From Candidatus Martarchaeota archaeon (GTDB taxonomy: Archaea; Micrarchaeota; Micrarchaeia; Micrarchaeales; CABMGC01), in contig JAMCYP010000010.1 in NCBI GenBank assembly GCA_023476545.1, positions 1 through 42,682 of the forward strand: a stretch of 42,682 nt of DNA. Reading direction: 5' to 3'. Shown in pieces: positions 24,985 to 33,323 of the stretch; positions within the stretch are counted from its first letter, which is position 1; every line of letters begins with the position of its first letter. The position numbers were made by a program, and so were the translations under genes. The notes under the pieces are model-generated. The model had not been told where the DNA came from and did not search any database. It saw only the letters and a list, made by a program, of their open reading frames with translations.

Positions 24985-26885
24985 GATTGGACCTCTTTAG
25001 TATAACGCCTTCTGTAAAAGAAGGGCTTGAACTTCACACCCCCGCCAGTATAGAACTTGGAGAAGAACTCAACGAAGTTGAGCCTCGCCCCCTGTACCAA
25101 TCCTTCGAAGATTCCGAGGATCATGTTAACGAAATGCAGCAATATAAAGATTGCTGAGGTGAGAAGGAACGGGAGTATGCCGGCGGCCAGCGACGGGGTG
25201 AACGTCTTGTCTATCAGCAGCGCGAGTATCACGCTTGCAAGCCCGAAACCCATTATCCTCGCGTAGCTGAGGGGGTGCGAGATGAGGCTCACCACCTCCG
25301 TAGCCTCGACTCCGCTGAGCGCGATTGTGGCTACCAGCGCGACAATGCCAACTCCGGTCGCAATCGCGGTCACGGTTCCGTTGAACATGCCAAGGAGGCC
25401 TCCGCTCACCGCTACGGTGCCAGCCACTATGGCGACCACCGAGGTGAGCTTCGCAATCGCCAGCTTCTTGTGTCCGTGTTCCCTGCTGTTCACGAATCCG
25501 AAGAGCAGGCCCACTATCACCTGCGCGAGCCCGAAGAGCACGGTTACCCCCAGCACGAGCGGCGTATCCTTCAGCCAATCGAAGCCGTAGAAGCCTGGCA
25601 GCAGGTATTGGTTCAGCCCGAACCCGAAGTACTGGTTTGATAGGAAACCGAAGAAGATGATCGCTGCGGCGCATATCTCCCATACCTTGGCAACGCTGTT
25701 CATGAGAGTGTCTGGCTCTGTCCGCTTGTCTATGAACCATGCGAAGAGCAGCGACACTATTCCATATCCGACATCGGATACCATCAGTCCATAGAATATA
25801 GGAAACGAGATTATGAAGATCCACGTGGGGTCGAGCTCGTCGCTGCGTGGCAGGGAGAAGAACTCCATCAGGTTGTCGAACGGCTTCAGGAACGCGGGCC
25901 TGGAGACCAGCGTGGGCGCCAACTCATCCGAGTCCATGGCCTCCATGGCGAACGCGCCGCGTGCCGTCCTCTCCATCTCTGCCTCTATCTCCACGTATCT
26001 CCTCTTCTCTATCCATCCCTCTACCACGAACGCCGACTCGGTGCGCTTGAAGTTTATTCCGGCGCCCGCCCTCTCCGCCTCTACTGTAAGCATCTCCAGC
26101 GTGCTCTCAATGCGGTGGCGGTCTTCGCGCGCGCGTGTCTCGAGTTTGGCGACAGCCTTGCGCCTCTCTTGCTCCCGCCCTGTTCTTGTGCGCACAAGGC
26201 GCTCGACAACCTTCTCCGGAGTGGAGTTGAAGTCTGCGCCGTATATCTCTATCTTCCTGACGCCAGGCACATGCTCCAGTCCGTCAAGCGCCTTGGCATC
26301 ATTCTTTTCGTAAGCAATCAGCACCGCCCTGCCGCTCTTGCTTTCGTTCTCTATCACCTCATACCTCTCCCGCAGCTCCCTTAGCGGCGCAGCAGCCTTC
26401 CTGAGCGCCTTCTTTCCGATCACAAACGCCTCATATGCCAGCGTCTCCCCTCCGAGCTTTGAGAAGTCTATCCCTGAGCCGAAGAAGAGCGATGCTGTTT
26501 TTATCTCTGACTCGAGCTTCGCGGAGTCGTCGTCTATGACCTTTATTTCCTCGTCCAGTGCCAGCGTGTCATCTACAGCCTTGAATCCGCTGGCCTGGGC
26601 CAGCAGCGCGTGCAGCTTCGGCTGCGTACTTATCTCACGAGCCCGCTTCTCCACGGCCTTCTTCGCATATCCCTGCAGGATTGTCATGGCGGAACTGTAG
26701 CGCACTATCTGTTCCGATATCTCTGGAAGGGACTCCTCGGGCACGTCGTCCGCAATCTCGAGCTTGCTCTTCCTTATGTCTATTACGCCCAGGTGGTGCA
26801 GCTTTCTGACGATCTCCTGCCTGCGGCTGCGCAATCCAACGAGCCTTATCTTCTGCATCTTCGCTGTGCGGAACACTCTAGGCAC
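24981..26885 (-). CDS. atpI: A-type ATP synthase subunit I (membrane stator, a subunit)
   Basis: Subunit I holds the ion half-channels and the stator base. The 634-residue protein has a cytosolic N-terminal half with coiled-coil arms (about 1-330) and a C-terminal membrane half with about seven helices. Landmarks are PTWIFIISFPIFYGLMVSDVGYG, the segment ending in HPLSYARIMGFGLASVILA with the essential Arg, and FEGLVQGARLNFVEFFSKFY. Length is normal. It overlaps the H gene by 8 nt and the K gene by 4 nt. Confidence 0.95.
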   Translation of the reverse strand: MPRVFRTAKMQKIRLVGLRSRRQEIVRKLHHLGVIDIRKSKLEIADDVPEESLPEISEQIVRYSSAMTILQGYAKKAVEKRAREISTQPKLHALLAQASGFKAVDDTLALDEEIKVIDDDSAKLESEIKTASLFFGSGIDFSKLGGETLAYEAFVIGKKALRKAAAPLRELRERYEVIENESKSGRAVLIAYEKNDAKALDGLEHVPGVRKIEIYGADFNSTPEKVVERLVRTRTGREQERRKAVAKLETRAREDRHRIESTLEMLTVEAERAGAGINFKRTESAFVVEGWIEKRRYVEIEAEMERTARGAFAMEAMDSDELAPTLVSRPAFLKPFDNLMEFFSLPRSDELDPTWIFIISFPIFYGLMVSDVGYGIVSLLFAWFIDKRTEPDTLMNSVAKVWEICAAAIIFFGFLSNQYFGFGLNQYLLPGFYGFDWLKDTPLVLGVTVLFGLAQVIVGLLFGFVNSREHGHKKLAIAKLTSVVAIVAGTVAVSGGLLGMFNGTVTAIATGVGIVALVATIALSGVEATEVVSLISHPLSYARIMGFGLASVILALLIDKTFTPSLAAGILPFLLTSAIFILLHFVNMILGIFEGLVQGARLNFVEFFSKFYTGGGVKFKPFFYRRRYTKEVQS

Positions 26886-27204
26886 CGAGTATCAGTTCTG
26901 CGGCCTTCTTCGCCACTGCTTCAAGGACGCGTGCGCTTATCTTGGTCTTCTCCACCTTCCTTGCCTCTTTTTCTATCTCCTGCATCCTCTTCTGCATGGT
27001 CCTCTTCCTTTTCTCCGCAGCGTCTTCGAGCATCGTGCGTCTCTTCTCTTCCGCAGTTATCTCAGCCTCATCCAGGGTCTCCCTCGCCTTCTCCACGGCG
27101 TCGTCAGCGTGCTTCCTTGACCTGCTCTCAGCGCTTGCGATTATATCCTTGGATCTTGACTCCGCTTCCTGAATCCTGGTTATGGCCTCCATTCCTGACT
27201 TCAC
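26878..27204 (-). CDS. atpH: A-type ATP synthase subunit H (peripheral stalk)
   Basis: Subunit H is the thin coiled-coil partner of E in the peripheral stalk. The 108-residue protein is almost all charged heptads (ITRIQEAESRSKDIIASAE, KARETLDEAEITAEEK), with an AVAKKAAELILGA end, the usual form. A minus-strand TATA box (about 27228-27236) lies 28 nt before the GTG at 27204, favouring that as a leaderless start; an ATG four codons on (27192) is the alternative. It is the first gene of the ATP synthase operon and starts 37 nt after nth. Confidence 0.85.
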   Translation of the reverse strand: MKSGMEAITRIQEAESRSKDIIASAESRSRKHADDAVEKARETLDEAEITAEEKRRTMLEDAAEKRKRTMQKRMQEIEKEARKVEKTKISARVLEAVAKKAAELILGA

Positions 27205-27227
27205 GCACTTCCCCCGACAAATAAGCA

Positions 27228-27236
27228 GAATTATTT
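27228..27236 (-). promoter_or_regulatory. TATA box of the ATP synthase operon
   Basis: GAAATAATT on the minus strand (reverse complement of AATTATTTC) is centred about 28 nt before the GTG at 27204, and lies just inside the end of nth. Confidence 0.5.
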
Positions 27237-27241
27237 CGAAC

Positions 27242-27892
27242 CTAGCTCTTATTAGGCTTTACGTAGCTACTTGGGCAGATGTCCTTCAACACGCAACGAC
27301 CGCACTCCCTGTTCCTGGCCTTGCAGGTATCCCTGCCGAGCTCTATCAGCGTGTTCGATATCCTTCCCCAGTCTCTCTTCGGGTATGTGCGCAGCAGCGC
27401 CATCTCTGTTTTGTACGGATCCCTGCTTCGAGAGAAGCCTAGTCGCCTGGCGACCCTGCCCGCGTGCGTGTCCACCGCGATGCCCTCATTTATTCCATAT
27501 CCCTCGTTCAGCACCACGTTCGCCACCTTCCTGCCAACGCCTGGCAGTTCCATCATCTCGTCCAGCGTTTTTGGAACCCTGCCGTGGAACCTCTCCACTA
27601 TCATCCTGGCAGACTTCCTCAGGTGCCTGGCCTTTGTCTTGTAGTAGTTCATGCCTCTCAGGTACCGCCTGAGAGTTGCAGGATCGGCGTGCGCGTAGTC
27701 TTTGAAGGTATGGAACCGCCTGAACAGCATCTGAGTCGTCTTGTTGGTCTGCACGTCGGTAGATTGCGGCGATAGGAGCACCGCGACAAACAGGTGCGTC
27801 ATGTTCCTGTGCCTGAGCTGCGTGTGAATGCCATATCCGTATCTTTTCGAGAGGCGTCGGAGCACAAGCCTCGCGTACTCTGCACCGGGCAT
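27242..27892 (-). CDS. nth: endonuclease III (DNA glycosylase/AP lyase)
   Basis: The enzyme removes oxidised pyrimidines and cuts the abasic site. The 216-residue protein has the helix-hairpin-helix ELPGVGRKVANVVL with catalytic Lys122, the catalytic aspartate in VDTHAGRVARRLG (Asp141), and the four cysteines of the [4Fe-4S] cluster at 190, 197, 200 and 206 (C-x6-C-x2-C-x5-C). An in-frame GTG at 27907 is possible, but the minus-strand TATA-like ATTATTT around 27916-27926 is 29 nt from the ATG at 27892, so that start is chosen. It lies just upstream of, and is co-oriented with, the ATP synthase operon. Confidence 0.93.
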   Translation of the reverse strand: MPGAEYARLVLRRLSKRYGYGIHTQLRHRNMTHLFVAVLLSPQSTDVQTNKTTQMLFRRFHTFKDYAHADPATLRRYLRGMNYYKTKARHLRKSARMIVERFHGRVPKTLDEMMELPGVGRKVANVVLNEGYGINEGIAVDTHAGRVARRLGFSRSRDPYKTEMALLRTYPKRDWGRISNTLIELGRDTCKARNRECGRCVLKDICPSSYVKPNKS

Positions 27893-27934
27893 AAGGTCAT
27901 AAAGCACAGGTTTCCAAATAATAAAAGGGTTTCC

Positions 27935-28756
27935 TTGACAAGAAAACCGGCCGTCGCTGGCACGTTCTACCCTGCGGACCCTGGAGAGCTAGAGGCCCTG
28001 ATATCGAAGCAGATGCTCAAGACCGATACTACAGCACTCTCAGAAAGCAAGGCGTTCGTGGCTCCGCACGCAGGCTACCAGTTCTCAGGCCAGGTGGCCG
28101 CGCATACATACGCCGCACTGCAGCAGGCGCATGCGAAGAAGAGGTTCGACACTCTTGTCATAATAGGTCCGAACCACACAGGCTACGGCAGGCCGATAGC
28201 GGTGTCGCTCGAGGATTGGCAGACTCCGCTTGGCGTCGTCAAGAACGACAGGGAACTTTCGGAGACGATAGCCAACCTACCTGACATGTACGCAGACGAG
28301 ATAGCGCACGCTTTCGAGCACTCGGTGGAGGTGCAGCTTCCGTTCATACAGAAGACAATAGGGGAGATGAAGTGCGTGTTTGTCTGCATGGGCGATCAGT
28401 CGTATGAGTCGTGCATAGCACTGACAAACGCGATAGTCTCCGCGGCGAAGAGCAGGAAGAGGAACATAACGATAATCGCAAGCTCGGACTTCAACCACTA
28501 TGAGCCAGCGACCGTCGCCAAGAAGAAGGACGCTCCGGCGATCGACGCCGCGCTGAAGCTCGATCCCGAGGGTTTCCACGAGCTCATTCACAAGAACAAC
28601 GACAGCGCATGCGGCTTCGGCCCAGTGACCGTGGCTGCTATGTTTGCCAGGAGGAGCGGGGCGAGGTCAGGCATGCTGCTCAAGTATGCAACATCAGGCG
28701 ACACTACAAACGACTACAGCTCAGTGGTCGCATACGCAAGCATAGTCTTCGGCTAG
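27935..28756 (+). CDS. MEMO-family protein
   Basis: MEMO proteins resemble extradiol dioxygenases; their role in archaea is not settled. The 273-residue protein starts TRKPAVAGTFYPADPGELE, the family's standard N-terminus, and has PHAGYQFSGQVAAHTYA (His45), IIGPNHTGYG (His81) and NDSACGFGPVT with the Cys that completes the His-His-Cys metal site. ALEHSVE-like FEHSVEVQLPF and SSDFNHYEP also match. The open frame extends further upstream, but the conserved N-terminus fits the TTG at 27935. It is divergent from nth with about 40 nt between the starts. Confidence 0.9.
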   Translation: MTRKPAVAGTFYPADPGELEALISKQMLKTDTTALSESKAFVAPHAGYQFSGQVAAHTYAALQQAHAKKRFDTLVIIGPNHTGYGRPIAVSLEDWQTPLGVVKNDRELSETIANLPDMYADEIAHAFEHSVEVQLPFIQKTIGEMKCVFVCMGDQSYESCIALTNAIVSAAKSRKRNITIIASSDFNHYEPATVAKKKDAPAIDAALKLDPEGFHELIHKNNDSACGFGPVTVAAMFARRSGARSGMLLKYATSGDTTNDYSSVVAYASIVFG

Positions 28757-28795
28757 GGTGGCTGAGTTCTCCACCTTCTCTCTCCTCCTTTCGTC
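28757..28795. terminator. possible bidirectional terminator between converging genes
   Basis: GGTGG (28757-28761) and CCACC (28771-28775) can form a short stem, followed on the plus strand by a pyrimidine-rich tract. It lies exactly between the MEMO and glycosyltransferase stop codons. Confidence 0.35.
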
Positions 28796-29844
28796 TATCC
28801 TAGCAGCTTCTCGTAAACTCTCAGCGTCTCCCTGACCGTGCGTTCCCAGGTGAAGCTTCGTGCGTAGCTAATCGCGCGCGGAGGAGCGGGCGTCGGATCC
28901 TTTGCAAGCTCGAGCGCCTTCTTCACCACCTCAGCTTCTGTGCCCGCGAACGTATACTTCTTCACCTCATCCGGTATGCTGCTGCCCTTCAGCGTGAGCA
29001 CGTTCGTTCCAGAAGCCAGCGCCTCCAGTATCGGTATCCCGAAGCCCTCGTGCTTCGTGAGCTGCAGATAGCCGGCCATCTGCGGCAGGTATCCTGATAT
29101 CTCGGTGGTAGTGGACATGCGGTGAAGCACCACGTTCCTTGACGAGAGCCTTCTGAAGTACCTGATCGCTATCCCTAGCTGCTCCGCCGCGCCCTGGCTG
29201 GGCGTGAAGATGTGTAGCTTCGAGTCGCTGCTCTCTGCTATCCTGTTGAAGACCTCGAGCAGCCCCGTGAGGTTCTTGTGCTTGAGGTGTATCGAGCCGA
29301 CGTACGCGAAGTCCTTCCTGTCTCCGTTCCACACCCTGTTCCTTAGGAACTCCGGGTTCACGCCAAGCGGCGTGACCGCGTAGCGTTTGCCGCGTTTGTA
29401 CGCCTTCTCGCTCCTCATGTGTGCCTTCAGCTCGGCAAGCGTCTGCGTGGAGTTGCAGAGATTGGCGTCGCTGCTGGAGTAATTGGACAGCGCCCATCTC
29501 CTTATCATGGAACTGGCCACGTTGAAACGTTCGGAGAGCTTAGGCTTTGATCTCGCCTGCCTCTCCTCATCGTACTTGGTGAAGAGGCGCATGTCGTGCC
29601 ACATTATCGCCATCTTCGCCTTTCCCTTGTCAATGTTGGCCACATCGGGATACATCAGGTGAACAATGTCGGCGTCCCTGGCCTTTATGTTGAAGAACGC
29701 TCTCACGGGCCGCGGCGTCTTGCCCGTGGCTATCGTCCTGACATCAGCAAGCTTCCTCAGCCCATTGTAGAGCTCGTAGGAGTACCGGCTTATGCCGTCT
29801 CCTGCGCTGAAGTCGAAGTCATGGCCAACGAGGAGCACCTTCAC
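28795..29844 (-). CDS. glycosyltransferase, GT4 family (GT-B fold)
   Basis: GT4 enzymes transfer sugars from NDP-sugars to lipids or glycans on the cytosolic side. The 349-residue protein has an N-terminal acceptor half with VLLVGHDFDFSAGDGISRY, a linker, and a donor half with the E-x7-E motif in KHEGFGIPILEALASGTNVLT, plus FAYVGSIHLKHKNLTGLLEVF. The GTG at 29844 is chosen: a minus-strand TATA box (29871-29880) lies about 31 nt upstream and the conserved beta strand follows directly. It could act in building the glycans of the surface proteins at 4.7-10.6 kb, but it is not next to them. Confidence 0.88.
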   Translation of the reverse strand: MKVLLVGHDFDFSAGDGISRYSYELYNGLRKLADVRTIATGKTPRPVRAFFNIKARDADIVHLMYPDVANIDKGKAKMAIMWHDMRLFTKYDEERQARSKPKLSERFNVASSMIRRWALSNYSSSDANLCNSTQTLAELKAHMRSEKAYKRGKRYAVTPLGVNPEFLRNRVWNGDRKDFAYVGSIHLKHKNLTGLLEVFNRIAESSDSKLHIFTPSQGAAEQLGIAIRYFRRLSSRNVVLHRMSTTTEISGYLPQMAGYLQLTKHEGFGIPILEALASGTNVLTLKGSSIPDEVKKYTFAGTEAEVVKKALELAKDPTPAPPRAISYARSFTWERTVRETLRVYEKLLG

Positions 29845-29870
29845 GCTATCGGTAATAGTCGGCGACTAAC

Positions 29871-29880
29871 CTTTTTATTC
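29871..29880 (-). promoter_or_regulatory. TATA box for the GT4 gene
   Basis: GAATAAAAAG on the minus strand is about 31 nt before the GTG at 29844. Confidence 0.45.
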
Positions 29881-29965
29881 CGTGCGTTCCAACGGACCGC
29901 TCACAAAGCAGCACTTTGACGGTAACAGCTCCGCAACTTCGTCTTCTGTCGCACATCCTGCTGAC

Positions 29966-29975
29966 GTATTTAAAC
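29966..29975 (+). promoter_or_regulatory. TATA box for the 59-residue gene
   Basis: GTATTTAAAC is centred about 32 nt before the ATG at 30003 and selects that start over upstream in-frame codons. Confidence 0.55.
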
Positions 29976-30002
29976 TGGGCTTTTCAAGTATGCTGGATTG
30001 AA

Positions 30003-30182
30003 ATGGTTGTAAAGGCAACAGACCATGCCCAGCCCATAGCCGACTATGAGGTGGGTGGAATTGGTCTGCTGAAACGCGGAAGGAAGTCTCTTCCCGAGAT
30101 AAGCAAAAGGGTCACAGAGAAGACGGCGGACGACAGCTTTAACAGGCACCCGCTCTGGCCTGGCGTGAAGCGCAACATGTAG
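30003..30182 (+). CDS. small basic protein, function unknown
   Basis: The 59-residue protein (starting MVVKATDHAQPIADYEVGG, ending WPGVKRNM) is soluble and basic. No family was recognised. A longer open frame begins at 29916, but the TATA box at 29966 lies inside that extension, so the ATG at 30003 is the better start. It lies between the divergent GT4 gene and tRNA-Thr, and has chromosomal-type base composition. Confidence 0.65.
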   Translation: MVVKATDHAQPIADYEVGGIGLLKRGRKSLPEISKRVTEKTADDSFNRHPLWPGVKRNM

Positions 30183-30225
30183 CGGCGGCCGGCACTTACC
30201 CAGAATGTGAGCTCAGCGCAAGCGC

Positions 30226-30235
30226 TTAAAAATAC
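30226..30235 (+). promoter_or_regulatory. TATA box for tRNA-Thr
   Basis: TTAAAAATAC is centred about 26 nt before the first base of the tRNA. Confidence 0.6.
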
Positions 30236-30256
30236 TTAAACCATAGCTATTAGCGT

Positions 30257-30328
30257 GCCCCAGTAGCTCAGTGGCAGAGCGCCAGTTTTGTAAACTGGAA
30301 GTCGAGGGTTCAATCCCCTCCTGGGGCT
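30257..30328 (+). tRNA. tRNA-Thr (UGU)
   Basis: The acceptor GCCCCAG pairs with CTGGGGC, with T as discriminator. The D arm is GCTC...GAGC, the anticodon stem CCAGT/ACTGG encloses TTTGTAA (anticodon TGT), and the T arm is GAGGG/CCCTC around TTCAATC. All stems pair fully; there is no intron and no encoded CCA. Its 3' terminal sequence CTCCTGGGGCTGG recurs at 39335 and 40009 in the same orientation. Confidence 0.95.
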
Positions 30329-30437
30329 GGACTCATAAATCTTTATCTCTTTTAGGGAGAAACTTTTGAGTTCAACTCCCTTTCAGAGCCAAACAACGAG
30401 TGCTGGTCGGCGCGCGAGCGTTTCTTAAGCGGGGCGC

Positions 30438-31445
30438 TCACTCCCACTTCACCACCAGATAGTTTGTCTTTATGTCTAGATTCCTAAGCGGGAGCATGCC
30501 CTTCAACACCTTCACTATTCTGGCCTGTTTGATCGCGACCTTGTCTCTTTCGTATATCTTTTTGTGCTTGTTTACCGCGTTGCGCAACGCCTCGCTCTTG
30601 CCATTGAAAATCCCCATGATGAAGTTGCCGTAGCTGCCCGTAAGCGGAGCGGACAGCTGGAAGGTGTCAAGCAGCGGCATGTCCTTGTCGGCGTTAATAA
30701 GTACCGCCCTATCCTGCGCGGCTCGTTCCTCGTAGTTTGGGGTTATGTAGTTCCAGAACTCGAAAAAGATGAGTATATAGCTCTGCGGCGGTCTCTGAAC
30801 CGCGATGGTGAACCTCTTTATTATGCCGGACTTTTTAAGCTTGAAAACCTTGTACCTGACAGTGTCCTCGTTCATGTTCAGCTGCCTTCCCAACTCGCTG
30901 TAGCTCATCCTGGAGTCCTTGTTGAGCAGGCGAAGGAGTTCGCGGTCACTACTGTCTATTTTCATTTCTTTCCTTATGTCATAGACGAAGCTGTCGTTCA
31001 AGGGAACATAGCCAAAATTGAGGAACGAGATGTCAGAAGGCTTCATGTTGGGCGTGTACGGAGAAAGCACCTCTGCCAAGTGCGTTTCCCAAACGATGTA
31101 GTCAATGGGATTGCTCGCCGTGGCTATCACGACAAGGTCGAAATCTCCTTCGGTTAGGTAGACGTCGTGCACGTACTTCTCCTCCTTGGCGAACAGATCC
31201 TCCAAGACCCCGAGCTTGGGCTTTTTCGGAAGCTTTATGGCGATGACATGCCTGTCCAGAGCGCCAAGCGTGTTGAGATCTACCTCCAAGGTGAACCTAA
31301 TGTCCAGCTCCTTGCTCATCACGTCCACGAGCTTTCCTGCAGTGACCCTCGAGCACTTTGCGATCTTCGCAAGGCGCGTTACGGAAGCGCGCGAGTCGCT
31401 GCTCAGTTCTCTCAACATCAGCTTCTCACGCATGCCGAAGTTCAT
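30438..31445 (-). CDS. Lrp/AsnC-type transcription regulator with two HTH regions
   Basis: The 335-residue protein has an N-terminal helix-turn-helix (about 5-45: ASVTRLAKIAKCSRVTAGKLV), a middle domain, and a second, clearly Lrp-like winged helix (about 166-217: DRELLRLLNKDSRMSYSELG, then DTVRYKVFKLKKSGIIKRF), followed by a C-terminal domain. Such double-HTH Lrp proteins are about twice the length of ordinary Lrp (about 150). A TATA box (31467-31475, minus strand) is 26 nt before the ATG at 31445. It is divergent from the DMT transporter gene with 69 nt between starts, which suggests that it controls the transporter and itself; the effector is unknown. Confidence 0.8.
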   Translation of the reverse strand: MNFGMREKLMLRELSSDSRASVTRLAKIAKCSRVTAGKLVDVMSKELDIRFTLEVDLNTLGALDRHVIAIKLPKKPKLGVLEDLFAKEEKYVHDVYLTEGDFDLVVIATASNPIDYIVWETHLAEVLSPYTPNMKPSDISFLNFGYVPLNDSFVYDIRKEMKIDSSDRELLRLLNKDSRMSYSELGRQLNMNEDTVRYKVFKLKKSGIIKRFTIAVQRPPQSYILIFFEFWNYITPNYEERAAQDRAVLINADKDMPLLDTFQLSAPLTGSYGNFIMGIFNGKSEALRNAVNKHKKIYERDKVAIKQARIVKVLKGMLPLRNLDIKTNYLVVKWE

Positions 31446-31466
31446 GCCTTACTATTGCGTGTCAAG

Positions 31467-31475
31467 GTATATATG
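31467..31475 (-). promoter_or_regulatory. TATA box for the Lrp-type regulator gene
   Basis: CATATATAC on the minus strand is 26 nt before the ATG at 31445. It is 5-14 nt from the TATA box of the divergent transporter gene, so one bound protein could block both. Confidence 0.55.
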
Positions 31476-31480
31476 CTTTA

Positions 31481-31489
31481 CATTATACG
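31481..31489 (+). promoter_or_regulatory. TATA box for the DMT transporter gene
   Basis: CATTATACG is centred 30 nt before the ATG at 31515, which supports that start over the ATG at 31560. Confidence 0.5.
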
Positions 31490-31514
31490 AAAAATCTGCA
31501 AATAAATTTAGTTT

Positions 31515-32846
31515 ATGGAAAGTATTAAATTCCTGAGAAAGACATCGGTTATTGGTGTGATGGACACAAAACGCAAGGGCTTCCTTGTGCTTGCCGTGCT
31601 GGTACTTGAATCGGTATTCGTGCCGATAGCACTGGACGTCGGCGGCCTGCAGATAGGCGTTGCGCCTCTCCTGCTGTACTCGTTGCTCATAGCGAGCGGA
31701 ATAGGAGCGCTCGCGTCCTACCTTGATGATCGAGGTAGGGGTTTTGTCGAACTCTTTTCCAGGAAGATGTTCCTGCCCATGCTTGCGGCTGGTTTGCTGG
31801 GGTACGCAGCGACAATGCTGCTGCAGGGTCTCGGCACAGTCGGCACCAACCCAAGCGTAAGCGCAGTGGTGTGGAGGAGCTGGGTGATAATGCTGGCGAT
31901 CCTTACCCCGGTGATGCTGAGGCAGAAGGTCACGAGGAAAGAGTACTTGGGAATAGGCTTGGGAATGCTCAGCGTATACATTGTGATGACGGGTGGCACC
32001 CTTGTCGGCATAAATGCGCAGGAGGCGCCCTTCATTGCTATGCTTCTCTTGTCAGGCTTCGCGATGACCGTCTCGACGCTCCTTATGAAGAGATACAGCG
32101 CGAGCACCACCGGATTCAACCTGCTCGCTGTGCTGGCGTCGCTGTTCTTCATGGCGTTCTTTGTCTTCGCTTATCATCTGAACATTTCGGTCAGCCTTTC
32201 TAACTCTACAATCCTGTCCATCCTGCTGCTTGGCGTTATGGAAACCGGGCTAGGCGCGATACTTTACTACGAGGCGTTCAAGCGCCTGAACAATGCGTTC
32301 GTGGGCGGCGCGATGCTCTCCGTTCCCCTGCTCACCGTCCTTTTCTCGGCTGTGATGGTAGGCACCCCTTTCGCGCCTTATTACATAGTCGCAGCCGCGC
32401 TGCTGGGCGCGGCAATGTTTGTGCTGAGAGATCAGCCATCGGAGGCTCCCCAGCACATAACGTCGTCTGATGTGCTGAAGGGTCTGTGGATGTTTGACAT
32501 AACGAGCGCGTTCGTGGACAATAAATCCGAGGAGATAAACGGCTACATACGGGGTGACAACAGGGCGCTGGCAATCAAAATAAGAGACGGGACCGGCTCG
32601 AATGCGCACGACATGGAACCGCATGCGGACGAGAGCTGCTTCATTTTCACCGATAAGAAGCCTCATCCGAGGGTCAGCGAACAGGAAATCCTCTTCATAA
32701 AAGAGATGATGGGTGTTGAAAACGGCGAAACGGCGGTAATCGGCATAGGTGACACTTCGCAGATAGAATCGGCTTTTGCCGGGATTTACGAGGACAGCAC
32801 GGGAGCTCATTTTACTAAAACCGAGAAATCTGATAATAAAATTTAG
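31515..32846 (+). CDS. DMT-superfamily (EamA-like) transporter with a C-terminal cytosolic domain
   Basis: EamA-type carriers export or import small metabolites. The 443-residue protein has ten predicted membrane helices (about residues 22-310) in two repeated halves, the second ending with the usual YYEAFKRLNNAFVGGAMLSVPLLTVL motif of the family. Unlike ordinary members (about 300 residues), it continues with about 125 soluble residues rich in Asp and Glu (from DQPSEAPQH), with an IRGDNRALAIKIRDGTGSN segment; no domain was recognised there. It is divergent from the Lrp-like regulator, so its substrate may be an amino acid or related molecule, which is inference. Confidence 0.8.
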   Translation: MESIKFLRKTSVIGVMDTKRKGFLVLAVLVLESVFVPIALDVGGLQIGVAPLLLYSLLIASGIGALASYLDDRGRGFVELFSRKMFLPMLAAGLLGYAATMLLQGLGTVGTNPSVSAVVWRSWVIMLAILTPVMLRQKVTRKEYLGIGLGMLSVYIVMTGGTLVGINAQEAPFIAMLLLSGFAMTVSTLLMKRYSASTTGFNLLAVLASLFFMAFFVFAYHLNISVSLSNSTILSILLLGVMETGLGAILYYEAFKRLNNAFVGGAMLSVPLLTVLFSAVMVGTPFAPYYIVAAALLGAAMFVLRDQPSEAPQHITSSDVLKGLWMFDITSAFVDNKSEEINGYIRGDNRALAIKIRDGTGSNAHDMEPHADESCFIFTDKKPHPRVSEQEILFIKEMMGVENGETAVIGIGDTSQIESAFAGIYEDSTGAHFTKTEKSDNKI

Positions 32847-33025
32847 AATACGGAAATACTTATTAAGGAGGAGACACATATTAGATAACGGTTGGGGAAA
32901 AGGATGCGGGTCTCAAGGAGGGGAGAATGTTTTTCTAACAAGGCGGACCGCAAGCTTTCTCTGGCTATCCCATCACCCTGGGCGTGTCAAATTACGGCGC
33001 GCCCTTCTGTTTAAGCGGCGCCGAA
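32847..33025 (+). other. intergenic stretch after the transporter gene, no clear gene
   Basis: It contains a TATA-like TACTTATTAAG near 32865 and two GGAGG runs, but no reading frame that looks coding. It could hold the leader of the small gene at 33026. Confidence 0.4.
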
Positions 33026-33193
33026 ATGAACTATAATAGGTACATCAAAGGCAGGATGCTGGACATAAGTTACACCAGAAGCAGGATTGGAAGGCTGTTC
33101 AGCGTGTTGAGCGACGGAGACTATGACAATCTCCAGAAGCTTCTGCAGGAAGCCGAGGGCGTGCTGAAAAAATACATTGTGGGAGGGGAATGA
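33026..33193 (+). CDS. small protein, function unknown
   Basis: The 55-residue protein (MNYNRYIKGRMLDISYTRSR...KKYIVGGE) has a basic first half and an amphipathic helix DYDNLQKLLQEAEGVLKK near its end. The frame is open from a GTG at 32984; the ATG at 33026 is the more likely start. No family was recognised. Its end supplies the ribosome-binding site of the next small gene, so the two are probably translated from one message. Confidence 0.5.
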   Translation: MNYNRYIKGRMLDISYTRSRIGRLFSVLSDGDYDNLQKLLQEAEGVLKKYIVGGE

Positions 33194-33194
33194 C

Positions 33195-33323
33195 TTGGAG
33201 AAACGGGACTGGCTGCTGAAAAACAGCGAGGTGGGGAAAGAGGAACGCGCGCGGGAGTCTAGAAGGCCTGTGAAATGGATTCTGGAAAGGCCCAACGTCT
33301 GGCGCGTGGTTTACGCTGACTAG
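33195..33323 (+). CDS. very small protein (42 residues), function unknown
   Basis: A TTG start 1 nt after the preceding stop codon follows a strong GGAGGGG ribosome-binding site (33182-33188) at 6 nt spacing. The product is highly charged, with KRDWLLKNSEVGKEERARES and an end WRVVYAD. It resembles a basic RNA- or protein-binding peptide, but no family is recognised. Its stop codon TAG is the first part of the stem of the structured region ahead of the transketolase. Confidence 0.45.
   Translation: MEKRDWLLKNSEVGKEERARESRRPVKWILERPNVWRVVYAD

Noticed and set aside
30355-30395. GTTCAACTCCCTTTCAGAGCC after tRNA-Thr as a decayed second tRNA 3' end.
   Set aside because: About 13 of 21 positions match, no stems can form, and the T-loop match alone is common.
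32776-33036. Basic 86-codon frame overlapping the end of the transporter gene.
   Set aside because: It lies out of frame over a well-supported gene end, is Arg/Leu-rich as shadow frames are, and has no start signal.
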